From Actinomycetota bacterium (GTDB taxonomy: Bacteria > Actinomycetota > Thermoleophilia > Gaiellales > Gaiellaceae): a DNA stretch of 64,000 nt. Each line of letters begins with the position of its first letter. Within the stretch, counting starts at the first letter, position 1. This document shows, piece by piece, positions 53,593 to 61,353 of this stretch. Both the position numbers and the translations under genes were made by a program. Location: positions 186,587 through 250,586 of the forward strand of contig PLJC01000038.1 in assembly GCA_003139545.1 (NCBI GenBank). The letters run 5' to 3'. The notes below the pieces were generated by a model that saw only the letters and a list, made by a program, of their open reading frames with translations, was not told where the DNA came from and made no database searches.

Positions 53593-53629
53593 GGCCCGGT
53601 CGGTTTCGCCGGTCCCGCGTCCGATCCTT

Positions 53630-54532
53630 CTAGCTCGAGGCGATCCAGTCCCAGGTGGCGGTGAGCCCGTCGGCGAGCGGCCGGGCAGGATGCCAGCCCA
53701 GGTCGCGCTCGGCGAGCGAGGCGTCGAGGACGCTGCGTTGCAGCTCGCCGAGACGTGCGGGCGCGAACGTCGCCTCCCGGTCGATGCCGGTCGCGGCCCG
53801 AATCGCGTCGTACAGGTCGACGACGGAGGTCTCGATGCCGGTGCCGATGTTGTAGACACCGCCGTTCGGTTCGAGCGCGCGCACCATCGCGTCCGCGACG
53901 TCGCCGACGTAGACGTAGTCGCGGCTCTGGCTGCCGTCGCCGAAGATCGTCGGCGCCCCGCCGTCGCGGAGGAGGCCCATGAAGATGGCGACGACGCCCG
54001 CCTCGCCGTGCGGCATCTGCCGCGGGCCGTAGACGTTCCCGAGGCGCAGCGCGACGTGCTCCGTGCCGTACAGGCGGTTCCACGTCGCGAGGTATTCCTC
54101 ACCGCAGACCTTCGACGTGCCGTATGGGGCGAGCGGCCGCAGCGGCGCCGACTCGGTCGCCGGCGCGTCGCACTCGCCGTACGCCGCGCCGCCGGAGGAT
54201 GCGAACACGATCTTCGCGCCGTGCCGGCGCGCGGCCTCGAGGATCCGGATCGTTCCGAGCACGTTGACGTCGGCGTCGTGCGCGGGGCGGTCGACGGACA
54301 CGCGGACGTCGGCCTGGGCGGCGAGGTGGAACACGATCTCCGGCCGCACGGCGTCGAAGACCGCGTCCGGCTCCCGGATATCGGCCACGTGCAGTTCCGC
54401 CGGAGCCGTGACGTTCTCGCGCGACCCTTTCGAGAGGTCGTCGAGCGCGTGCACGCCGTCCCCGCGCGCGAGCAGCGCGTCGACGAGGTTCGATCCGATG
54501 AAGCCCGCCCCTCCGGTCACGATCGCCCGCAT
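53630..54532 (-). CDS. NAD-dependent sugar epimerase/dehydratase (extended SDR)
   Basis: 300 residues, the length of GalE-like extended SDRs. Motifs: VTGGAGFIGSNLVDALLARG for NAD binding, FHLAAQADVRVSV, the catalytic ASSGGAAYGE serine, the PYGTSKVCGEEYL Tyr-Lys pair, and RLGNVYGPRQ. It probably epimerises a UDP- or dTDP-sugar for surface polysaccharide synthesis. A TACGAT box lies 6 nt before its ATG on the minus strand and overlaps the tmk promoter box. Confidence 0.92.
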   Translation of the reverse strand: MRAIVTGGAGFIGSNLVDALLARGDGVHALDDLSKGSRENVTAPAELHVADIREPDAVFDAVRPEIVFHLAAQADVRVSVDRPAHDADVNVLGTIRILEAARRHGAKIVFASSGGAAYGECDAPATESAPLRPLAPYGTSKVCGEEYLATWNRLYGTEHVALRLGNVYGPRQMPHGEAGVVAIFMGLLRDGGAPTIFGDGSQSRDYVYVGDVADAMVRALEPNGGVYNIGTGIETSVVDLYDAIRAATGIDREATFAPARLGELQRSVLDASLAERDLGWHPARPLADGLTATWDWIASS

Positions 54533-54537
54533 CGCCG

Positions 54538-54544
54538 TATCGTA
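54538..54544. promoter_or_regulatory. Overlapping -10 boxes for tmk and the epimerase gene
   Basis: TATCGTA contains TATCGT on the plus strand (54538-54543, 9 nt before the tmk ATG) and TACGAT on the minus strand (54539-54544, 6 nt before the epimerase ATG). The divergent spacer is 20 bp, so the two promoters cannot fire together. Confidence 0.5.
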
Positions 54545-54552
54545 GGTGCCTC

Positions 54553-55146
54553 ATGTTCGTGACCTTCGAGGGAGCCGACGGTTCGGGGAAGTCGACGCAA
54601 GCGGAGCTTCTCCGTGACGCTCTCGCCGCCGAGGGCCGCGAGGTTGTGCTCACGCGCGAGCCCGGCGGCACCGAGGTCGGCGAGCGCGTGCGCCAACTCG
54701 TGTTGAACGGGCCTGAGATGTCGGGGTGGGCCGAGGCGGCGCTCTTCGCCGCAGCGCGGGCGGAGCTCGTCGCGACGGTTATCCGGCCTGCGCTCGACCG
54801 CGGCGCTGCCGTCATCGCCGACCGCTACGTCGACTCGTCGCTCGCGTACCAGGGCTTTGCGCGCGGGCTCGGGATCGATGCCGTCCTCGAGCTCAATCTC
54901 GCCGTCGTCCAGCAACTCATGCCCGACCTCACGGTGCTGCTTCTCGTGGACGTCGACGAGGCGAGGCGACGTGCCGGCGCCACCGACCGGCTCGAACGCG
55001 AAGGCGACGGCTTTCGCTCGCTGGTGAACGCCGGCTACCTCGAGCTTGCGAAGATGTTTCCCGAGCGCATCGTCGCCCTCGACGGGACGCAGCCGCGAGA
55101 CGAGCTCTCGGAGGTGATCCGTGAACGACTTCGAAGCCGTATCTGA
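54553..55146 (+). CDS. tmk: Thymidylate kinase
   Basis: 197 residues. Phosphorylates dTMP to dTDP for DNA synthesis. The P-loop is TFEGADGSGKSTQAELL, the DRY-type motif is ADRYVDSSLAYQGFARGLG, and the lid region RRAGATDRLERE carries basic residues. The ATG has a clear start context and a shared promoter with the divergent epimerase. It overlaps holB by 26 bp, an arrangement also common in other bacteria, where tmk and the clamp-loader subunit are co-transcribed. Confidence 0.96.
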   Translation: MFVTFEGADGSGKSTQAELLRDALAAEGREVVLTREPGGTEVGERVRQLVLNGPEMSGWAEAALFAAARAELVATVIRPALDRGAAVIADRYVDSSLAYQGFARGLGIDAVLELNLAVVQQLMPDLTVLLLVDVDEARRRAGATDRLEREGDGFRSLVNAGYLELAKMFPERIVALDGTQPRDELSEVIRERLRSRI

Positions 55147-56215
55147 GCAGCACGAGGCGAAGCGCCTCCTGAGTGCGGCGCTCGCCGAAGGTCCTGCGCA
55201 CGCGTACCTGCTGCACGGCCCGTCCGGGGTCGGCAAGCGCGACCTCGCGCTGCTCTTCGCCGCCGAGCTGCTCGGCGATCATGCCCGCGTCGAGCGCCGC
55301 ACGCATCCCGACCTGTACGTGCTCGAGCCGCTCGGCGACCAGATCCGCATCGACGACATCCGCGGGCTGCGGCACGACCTGCACATGCGGCCCTTCGAGG
55401 CGTCACGGCGCGTCTATCTCGTGTTCGGCGCCGACACGATGAACGAGGATGCGGCCGACGCGCTGCTCAAGGATCTCGAGGAGCCGCCGCCGTACGCAGT
55501 CATCGTTCTCGTGGCCGACGACCTCGGCCCTTTGCCGGAGACGATCAGATCGCGCTGCCAGCTCGTGACCTTCCGGCGGCTCTCGGAGGCGGCCGTGCGC
55601 GACGCCGTGCGTACGCGTGCGCCCGACCTGCCGGACGCGGAGGTGACCACCGTCGCACGGGTGGCCGGCGGGCGGCTCGACCGCGCCGAGCGCCTGCTCG
55701 ACCCGGCCGCGCAGCACCGCCGCGAGCAGTTGCTCGGCGTGGCCCGTGCCGTGTATCTCGATCCCGAGTTCGACTCGGCCGACGCCGCGGAGACGATCCT
55801 CGCCGGCATCGGCGAGCGCGGCGACGAGGCGCGCGTGCGGGCCGAGGAGACGGTCGCCGTCCTCGAGCTCACCGGCCGTGAGGCGGACCAGCGCCTGCGG
55901 CGCGCCCAACGCGGCGCGGAGCGCGACGAGCTGCTGGCCGTGCTGGAGGAGCTCGAGTGGTGGTACCGCGACCTCATCGTCGCCGCCGTCGGCGCCGAGG
56001 ACGCGGTCGTGCACGTCGACCGCCTGCCGGAGCTGCGCGAGGATGCCTCGAAAGAGCGGCTCCCCGCTGCCGAGGAGGCGTGCGAGGCCGTGCGGGCGGC
56101 GTGGCGTGAGGCCGAGGAGCTGCAGCTTTCGATGCCGCTCGCGGTGGAGGCGCTCCTCGTCCGGCTGCGCCGTGCCTTCTCAGGGGCGGCTTTCTCGGCA
56201 CGAACGGCTTCCTGA
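55121..56215 (+). CDS. holB: DNA polymerase III delta' subunit (clamp loader)
   Basis: 364 residues from GTG 55121. It is the delta' clamp-loader subunit. HGPSGVGKRDLALLFAAELL is a modified Walker A, ALLKDLEEPPPYAVIVLVAD and ETIRSRCQLVTFRRLSE (SRC motif) are characteristic. The four-cysteine zinc module found in many gamma/tau proteins is absent, so delta' is favoured over DnaX. The 26-bp overlap with tmk supports coupled expression. Confidence 0.93.
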   Translation: MNDFEAVSEQHEAKRLLSAALAEGPAHAYLLHGPSGVGKRDLALLFAAELLGDHARVERRTHPDLYVLEPLGDQIRIDDIRGLRHDLHMRPFEASRRVYLVFGADTMNEDAADALLKDLEEPPPYAVIVLVADDLGPLPETIRSRCQLVTFRRLSEAAVRDAVRTRAPDLPDAEVTTVARVAGGRLDRAERLLDPAAQHRREQLLGVARAVYLDPEFDSADAAETILAGIGERGDEARVRAEETVAVLELTGREADQRLRRAQRGAERDELLAVLEELEWWYRDLIVAAVGAEDAVVHVDRLPELREDASKERLPAAEEACEAVRAAWREAEELQLSMPLAVEALLVRLRRAFSGAAFSARTAS

Positions 56216-56294
56216 GAGATCCCCCTTTCGAGGTTGCCGTCATGCTCGGTCGCGCGGAAGATACGCCGACGGTTCGAGGCTCTGGGGGCAGGGA

Positions 56295-57695
56295 ATGGCT
56301 GTAGTTCCGTCCATAGGTCGTGCAGACCGCGCCGCTCCGCCCGAGGCGGACCTGACCCGCGCGCTGTACGAGCGGTACTCGACCCAGATCTTCCGGTACT
56401 GCCTGCACCAGCTCGGCTCGCGCGAAGAGGCCGAGGACGCGGTACAGAGCACGTTCCTGAACGCGTTCCGGGGAATCAAGCGCGGCATCGTCCCCGAGCT
56501 CGAGTCGGCGTGGCTGTTCAAGATCGCCGAGAACGTCTGCCTCTCGAGGCGCCGGTCGACGTGGCGCCGGAACCGGGTCGAGTCGCCGACGGACTTCGAG
56601 GTGGTCGAAGAGCTGACTCCCGCGCCGAGCCGCCTCGCCGACGAGCTCGTCGGGCTCCAGGACGTGCTGGAGCAGATGCCCGAGAGCCAGCGGCGCGCGA
56701 TCCTCCTGCGCGAGTGGCAGGGCCTCTCCTACCGGGAGATCGCCGCGGAGCTCGAGCTCTCGCAGACGGCGGTGGAGACGCTCATCTTCCGTGCCCGCCG
56801 CTCGCTCGCGAAGGGCCTCGAGGAGCCACCGGCGCCGGCGCAGAAGCGGCGCATGGTGCGCGGCACGGACTTCGGCAACCTGCTCACCGGGCTCAAGTCG
56901 CTCCTCTTCGGCGGCGGCGCGGCGGCGGCGAAGGTGGCGGCGGTTGTCGCAGTCGTCAGCGCCGGCACGGTCGTCGCCGCGTCGCCGGCTCAGCATCACG
57001 CCCGGGCGCACGTGCCCGCTGCGCCCGCGCCTTCCGCTCCGGTTGCGTCCTTACCGGTTGCCGGGCTCGCCTCCGTTCGTCTCGCGCCCGTGCGCGCGCC
57101 CGCAGCGCCGCGGCCGCCCGCGCACGTCCCGGCACCTGCGTCCTCCGCCGCCGGGACGCCCGCACCGACGATCTCGGACACGCTCGCGCAAACGGCCCCT
57201 CCGGCTTCGGCGCCCGTCGATGCGCCGGTGATCGCGGTGAGCCGGCCTGCTGCGCAGGACCCGCCAGCGCCCACCGGCCACGGTGACGGAGGCCCGGGGT
57301 CGGGCGGGACGCAAGCCCCTCCTGACGGCGGCGGGACGCCGCCGACTCCGGACGGCAGCGGCTCAACCGCTCCGGTCACGCCTCCCGACTCCGGCTCGGG
57401 CGACAGCAGCTCGTCGTCGCCGGGCCAGGGTCAAGGGAACGGCGGCGGCCAGGGGCAGGGCCAGGGCCAGGGCCAGGCGCAAGGAAACGGCGGCCAGGGC
57501 CAGGCGCACGGCGACGATTCCGGTCAGGGCCAGGGCAACTCAGGCCAGGGGCATGGCCAGCGCTCGACCGACCCGTCGAACGGCGCCGGGACCACGCCAC
57601 CGACCGCCGGCGGATCGAGCACCGGCGGGAACGGCGGCAATGGTCAGGGCAACGGCCAGGGCGGCGGCGGCCATGGCGGCGGCCACGGCCACTAG
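56295..57695 (+). CDS. ECF sigma factor with a membrane segment and Gly/Gln-rich external tail
   Basis: 466 residues. Sigma-2 (ALYERYSTQIFRYCLHQLGS to FKIAENVCLSRRR) and sigma-4 (LPESQRRAILLREWQGLSYREI-like, with TAVETLIFRARRSLAKGL) take up the first 175 residues. Residues about 208-230 form a single hydrophobic span (AAAAKVAAVVAVVSAGTVVA). Beyond it are about 235 residues rich in Pro/Ala, then Gly/Gln/Ser repeats ending in GGHGGGHGH. No anti-sigma gene is adjacent, so the tail may be its own envelope sensor. It starts at the ATG at 56295 with a purine-rich upstream region. Confidence 0.88.
   Translation: MAVVPSIGRADRAAPPEADLTRALYERYSTQIFRYCLHQLGSREEAEDAVQSTFLNAFRGIKRGIVPELESAWLFKIAENVCLSRRRSTWRRNRVESPTDFEVVEELTPAPSRLADELVGLQDVLEQMPESQRRAILLREWQGLSYREIAAELELSQTAVETLIFRARRSLAKGLEEPPAPAQKRRMVRGTDFGNLLTGLKSLLFGGGAAAAKVAAVVAVVSAGTVVAASPAQHHARAHVPAAPAPSAPVASLPVAGLASVRLAPVRAPAAPRPPAHVPAPASSAAGTPAPTISDTLAQTAPPASAPVDAPVIAVSRPAAQDPPAPTGHGDGGPGSGGTQAPPDGGGTPPTPDGSGSTAPVTPPDSGSGDSSSSSPGQGQGNGGGQGQGQGQGQAQGNGGQGQAHGDDSGQGQGNSGQGHGQRSTDPSNGAGTTPPTAGGSSTGGNGGNGQGNGQGGGGHGGGHGH
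57423..57562 (+). repeat. GGCCAG-type short tandem repeat coding for Gly-Gln
   Basis: Degenerate tandem copies of a 6-base unit (GGCCAG and variants) encode the Gly-Gln stretch in the external tail of the ECF sigma factor. Such repeats can change length by slippage, which would alter the tail without breaking the frame. Confidence 0.7.
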
Positions 57696-57704
57696 GCCTA
57701 CGCC

Positions 57705-58736
57705 TTAGGCAGCGCTTGCGAGCTCGTCGCCGAGCTCGAGCTGGAGCCGCATGAGCGCCTCGGTCTCGAGCTGACGCACGCGCTCGCGGGTCAGTCCGAG
57801 CTCCTTGCCGATCGTCTCCAGTGAAGCGGACTCGCCTCCGAAGCCGAAGCGCAGCTCGATGATCCGGCGCTGCCGCTCGGGCAGCTCGGCCACCGCGCGC
57901 TGGACGCGCTGGCGCCGGAGGGCATCTGCGGCCTCCTCGACCGGATCGGCCGAGCTCTCGTCGGCGAACAGGTCGCCGAGCTCGGAGTCGCTGTCGGAGC
58001 CGAGGCCCTGGTTGAGCGAGACCGAGTCGACGGCGTCGAGCGCCTCTGTGACGTGCTCCTTCTTGAGGCGCGTGGCGTCGGCGAGCTCGTCGATGGTCGC
58101 CTCGCGGCCCAGCTTGGCCTGGAGCTCTGCGGACGCGCGGTTGAGCTTGATGCGGCGCTCCTGGACATGGACCGGGATGCGGATCGTCTTCGACTGGTTC
58201 GCGACCGCGCGCTGGCAGGCCTGACGGATCCACCAGGTCGCGTACGTCGAGAACTTGTAGCCCTTGCGCCAGTCGAACTTCTCCGCGGCGCGGTTCAGGC
58301 CGATGACGCCCTCCTGGATCAGGTCGAGGAGCGGGACATCGTGGCCCTGGTAGCGCTTCGCGATGGAGACGACGAGGCGGAGGTTGGAGTTGATCATCCG
58401 CTCCTTGGCCGCCAGGTCACCGGTCTCGATGCGCTTCGCGAGCATGACTTCGTCGGCCGCGGTGAGGAGCTTGTGCCGGCCGGCCGCGTCCATGAAGAGC
58501 TGGAGCGGGTCGAGCGTGCCCGTCGCGGCAGGCGCAGCCTCGGCCGCCGTGATCGGGGCGCGGACGGTCACGTCGCGCTCGTCGAGGGCGGTCTGAAGGG
58601 CCGCGATCTCGTCGTCGGCCAGATCGTGCTCGTCGGCGAACGCCTCGAGCTCCCGTTCCTCGATGAAACCGCGGTCGGCGGCTTCCTCGACGAGGCGCTC
58701 GGTAGGCGTCAAATCGTGCAGATGCGTATCAGTCAG
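57705..58736 (-). CDS. Primary-type sigma-70 factor (SigA/RpoD-like; apparent CTG start)
   Basis: 343 residues from a CTG at 58736, preceded after 6 nt by an AGAGGAAG ribosome site (58743-58750). The alternative TTG at 58712 lacks any site. Regions 1.2 ([16 protein letters not shown]), 2 ([20 protein letters not shown] and [14 protein letters not shown]), 3 and 4 ([37 protein letters not shown]) are all present. It is a group 1 or 2 sigma factor; lack of a long N-terminal region 1.1 leaves both open. It converges on the ECF sigma gene, 9 bp away. Confidence 0.92.
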   Translation of the reverse strand: MTDTHLHDLTPTERLVEEAADRGFIEERELEAFADEHDLADDEIAALQTALDERDVTVRAPITAAEAAPAATGTLDPLQLFMDAAGRHKLLTAADEVMLAKRIETGDLAAKERMINSNLRLVVSIAKRYQGHDVPLLDLIQEGVIGLNRAAEKFDWRKGYKFSTYATWWIRQACQRAVANQSKTIRIPVHVQERRIKLNRASAELQAKLGREATIDELADATRLKKEHVTEALDAVDSVSLNQGLGSDSDSELGDLFADESSADPVEEAADALRRQRVQRAVAELPERQRRIIELRFGFGGESASLETIGKELGLTRERVRQLETEALMRLQLELGDELASAA

Positions 58737-58742
58737 TGGAAT

Positions 58743-58750
58743 CTTCCTCT
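58743..58750 (-). promoter_or_regulatory. Shine-Dalgarno site fixing a CTG start
   Basis: AGAGGAAG on the minus strand, 6 nt upstream of CTG 58736, the best ribosome-binding site near this gene. It is the main reason for choosing the CTG. Confidence 0.65.
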
Positions 58751-58838
58751 TTCGGTCGTAGGGACCGCGCCGTTCGCGGGCCCCGAGGCCCCGGCGCGGG
58801 GCGTGGCCCGCGATCTGCCGGTCGGCCCCTGCTCTCTA

Positions 58839-58867
58839 TATATAGAACGGGATGCCGCCCCTGTCCA
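58839..58867 (-). promoter_or_regulatory. Sigma-70 promoter of the primary-type sigma gene
   Basis: TGGACA (58862-58867) and TATATA (58839-58844) with a 17-bp spacer on the minus strand. The -10 box sits inside the perfect 12-bp palindrome TCTATATATAGA (58835-58846). The transcript would have a GC-rich leader of about 95 nt. Confidence 0.65.
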
Positions 58868-59021
58868 TTCCCAGACATTGCATTTTTGCGATTTCCTAAC
58901 AGCGGGACAACGTTCGGGGCCCACCTTCCTGGTTCAAACCCGGAATCCTCCTGTCGGGACAGAGTCAACAGCACCAGGATTAGCCACGGATGAGAATCCC
59001 GATTCCTCGGGCGCGCCGCAC
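58868..59021. other. Intergenic stretch with no gene
   Basis: Between the sigma-gene promoter and the tRNA. It is somewhat A/T-richer than its surroundings. No coding frame, repeat or RNA structure was recognised. Confidence 0.6.
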
Positions 59022-59027
59022 TAAACT
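59022..59027 (+). promoter_or_regulatory. Possible -10 box (TAAACT) of tRNA-Thr
   Basis: TAAACT lies 11 nt before the first base of the tRNA, a suitable distance for a -10 box. No good -35 box was found. Confidence 0.4.
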
Positions 59028-59038
59028 GTCGCCGCCGG

Positions 59039-59111
59039 GCCGACGTAGCTCAGCTGGTAGAGCACTTCACTCGTAATGAAGGGGTCCGCGGTTCGAATCC
59101 GCGCGTCGGCT
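59039..59111 (+). tRNA. tRNA-Thr (anticodon CGT)
   Basis: A complete cloverleaf: the acceptor stem GCCGACG pairs with CGTCGGC, the D-arm is GCTCAGCTGGTAGAGC, the anticodon stem is CTTCA/TGAAG with anticodon CGT at 59072-59074, and the T-arm is CGCGG-TTCGAAT-CCGCG. Discriminator base T at 59111; CCA is not encoded. It reads ACG codons, which are abundant in this genome. Confidence 0.95.
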
Positions 59112-59167
59112 TCTCATCATCTTCCTACGCATCCTCCGCCGCCAATAGGAGAGAATCGGGGCGGACA

Positions 59168-60769
59168 ATGCTCCGCCGGCGCCGCCTACTCCTTTTCAGC
59201 CTCGTGGCGCTCGCCGGCATCGTCCCCGCGGCGCCTGCGCTAGCGAAGACGGTCCCCGGATCTCCGCCCTTCCGCGTCGTCATCCTCGACCACATGGCCG
59301 GCTGGCAGCTGCGCCAGTTCGCGCGCCACGGCGCCGTCGGCCTGCTCGTGCCGGGGACGGGCCCGACGACGAACCGCCGACAGGCTCTCGCACAGCTCGT
59401 GCGCGGCGTCCGGGAGAACGCGTACCTCGGCGGTGTTCCGAGCGGGCCGCCGCTCGTGTCGGCGACCGCAGCGACCGGCACGCCGAGCCGTGCGCGCACG
59501 ATCATCGTCACGCTGCCGCCCAAGAGCGGCACGCCGGTGCCGAACGACAAGCGCTACTACGTCGTCGTCCTCGGCGGAGGGTTCCACGGCCTGCTCGTCT
59601 CGCAGACGACGCGCATCCCCGGTCTCGTCTCGATCGTCGACATCGCGCCGACCGCGCTCGGGCATCAACGTGGATCGCTGACGTCGACGCCCGCGCCGCA
59701 CGCGATCGCGACGTTGAAGACCCTCAACGCGCAGATCCACGCGAACAACCGGTTGAAGCTCCCCGCGCTCATCATCCTCGCGTGTCTCGCGCTGCTCCTC
59801 GCCGCCGTCCGGCCGCGTGCCGCGCTCACGCTCGTGCCGGCCGCGCTCCTGGCGAGCATCGGCCTCGGAGCGGCGGAGGTGACGAACGAGGTCACGATCC
59901 TCGCCGTGCTCATCGTCGCGAGCGTCGGAGGAGGACTGTGGCTTGCGCGCGTCTGCCGGACGGACGGGCGGCTGCTGCTGCTCTTCCTCGGCGTGATCCT
60001 GCTCCACCTCTATCTCTTCGCGGCGCGCCCGGAGTGGGTGGCGCTGACGCCGCTCGGGCCGACGCAGAACTCGCGCTTCTGGGGGATCGGCAACCAACTC
60101 GAGACGCTGCTGCTTGCACCGCTGCTCGCCGGCGCGGCCATCGCCGCGCGCAAGTTCGGCGCGCTCGGCTTCGCGGCGTTCGGCGTCCTCGGTCTGTTCC
60201 TGATGACGGACAACCGCTTCGGATCGGACGGCGGCGGCGCGATCGTGCTCGGCGTCGCGCTCGCATTCCTCGGCGCGCGCATGCTGCGGCTCGGGACGCG
60301 CGGGTTCCTCATGCTGCTCGGCATTGCAGCGGCGATCGTGCTGAAGGTGGTGTCGTCGAACCTCAGCGCGGCGGGGCCGGACCACTTCCGCAGCGCATTC
60401 GGTCGCGGCTTCTCCGGCCTGTGGGCCGTGATCGAGAACCGCGTGCCGCTGTCGTACCTGCCGGCGCTGCACAACTGGCCGTTGGTGATGCCGCTCGCGC
60501 TCTGGTTCCTCATCACGTTTGCCGTCGGGCTCTATGTCGCGCGCCATCGCCCGACGCGCGACTTCGTCCTCACGCTCGGCCTCGCAATCGTCGCGTCGCT
60601 GCTCGTCAACGACTCGGCCATGTACGAGCTCACCGGCGGCGTCGCCGTGCTCGCCTCGCTTGTCCGGTTCGTACCCGCACCTGCGGTGCCGGTCACCGTG
60701 CTCTCGCTCGTGCGAGCTGCGCTGCCGCGCGTACCTGCGCCGGCGGCAGTCGAAGTCGCGGACGACTAG
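59168..60769 (+). CDS. Polytopic membrane protein of unknown function with secreted N-terminal domain
   Basis: 533 residues. A signal peptide (to about PALAKTVPG) is followed by an external alpha/beta domain of about 170 residues (FRVVILDHMAGWQLRQFARH, KRYYVVVLGGGFHGLLVSQT, VSIVDIAPTALGHQRG) whose layout recalls alkaline-phosphatase-like enzymes without their metal ligands. About eight spans make up the remaining half. An upstream ribosome site GGAGAG is present. No family is recognised with confidence. Confidence 0.8.
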   Translation: MLRRRRLLLFSLVALAGIVPAAPALAKTVPGSPPFRVVILDHMAGWQLRQFARHGAVGLLVPGTGPTTNRRQALAQLVRGVRENAYLGGVPSGPPLVSATAATGTPSRARTIIVTLPPKSGTPVPNDKRYYVVVLGGGFHGLLVSQTTRIPGLVSIVDIAPTALGHQRGSLTSTPAPHAIATLKTLNAQIHANNRLKLPALIILACLALLLAAVRPRAALTLVPAALLASIGLGAAEVTNEVTILAVLIVASVGGGLWLARVCRTDGRLLLLFLGVILLHLYLFAARPEWVALTPLGPTQNSRFWGIGNQLETLLLAPLLAGAAIAARKFGALGFAAFGVLGLFLMTDNRFGSDGGGAIVLGVALAFLGARMLRLGTRGFLMLLGIAAAIVLKVVSSNLSAAGPDHFRSAFGRGFSGLWAVIENRVPLSYLPALHNWPLVMPLALWFLITFAVGLYVARHRPTRDFVLTLGLAIVASLLVNDSAMYELTGGVAVLASLVRFVPAPAVPVTVLSLVRAALPRVPAPAAVEVADD

Positions 60770-61314
60770 GACGACAGGCGCTGTGCGGGCCGGTGCGCGA
60801 GGTTGCCGTTGACGGCGACCTCGGCGGTCAGGGCCGCGTCGAGATCGGCGACGTGTGGCGTGAGCGGCGTCGCGCAGTACGGGCACGCCTGCCAGAGCGG
60901 GTCGAGCGCCGAGTCGCAGGACGGGCACTGCTCACGGAGCCGCGTCGTGCAGACCGGGCACACGAGGTAGTCCGTCTCCACTTCGGTCAGGCACACCGGG
61001 CAGTGCGGCGCCCCGTGGAGCAGATGGCCGCGGAGCGCCCGGAGCTCCACCTCGCGGGCATGCGTGTCCGCGAGCGTCTCGAGCGGGCGGAACAGGAGGT
61101 AGACGAGCGGGCCGATGTAGGGGAGCCCGAAGCCGAGCGCGGTGGCCAAGCCCACGAGCCACCCGTCGTCGATGCGCCGGCGCGCGTCGCGGTAGACACG
61201 GAAGCCGAGGCCGAGCCAGAGCACGACCGCAAAGAGGATGAGCACGTTCCCGACGACCGAGACGGCGCTCGAGTGCAGTGCGCTGTGAATCGACCCGAAC
61301 GCTGACCCCGTCAT
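60766..61314 (-). CDS. Membrane protein with two zinc-ribbon modules
   Basis: 182 residues from the ATG at 61314. Two or three membrane spans (VGNVLILFAVVLWLGLGFRV and WLVGLATALGFGLPYIGPLV) are followed by a cytoplasmic part with two zinc ribbons, HCPVCLTEVETDYLVCPVC and QCPSCDSALDPLWQACPYC, each with paired CxxC. Such modules bind proteins or nucleic acids. The role is unknown. It overlaps the preceding gene's stop by 4 bp and is divergent from the next gene. Confidence 0.82.
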   Translation of the reverse strand: MTGSAFGSIHSALHSSAVSVVGNVLILFAVVLWLGLGFRVYRDARRRIDDGWLVGLATALGFGLPYIGPLVYLLFRPLETLADTHAREVELRALRGHLLHGAPHCPVCLTEVETDYLVCPVCTTRLREQCPSCDSALDPLWQACPYCATPLTPHVADLDAALTAEVAVNGNLAHRPAQRLSS

Positions 61315-61353
61315 GCATCTGGTTCGTTGCCCACAACGCGCCGGGAGAAACCC

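Noticed and set aside
57696..57710. A small hairpin between the two convergent sigma genes
   Set aside because: The stem is only 5 bp and runs into the sigma-gene stop codon, so it is too weak to call a terminator.
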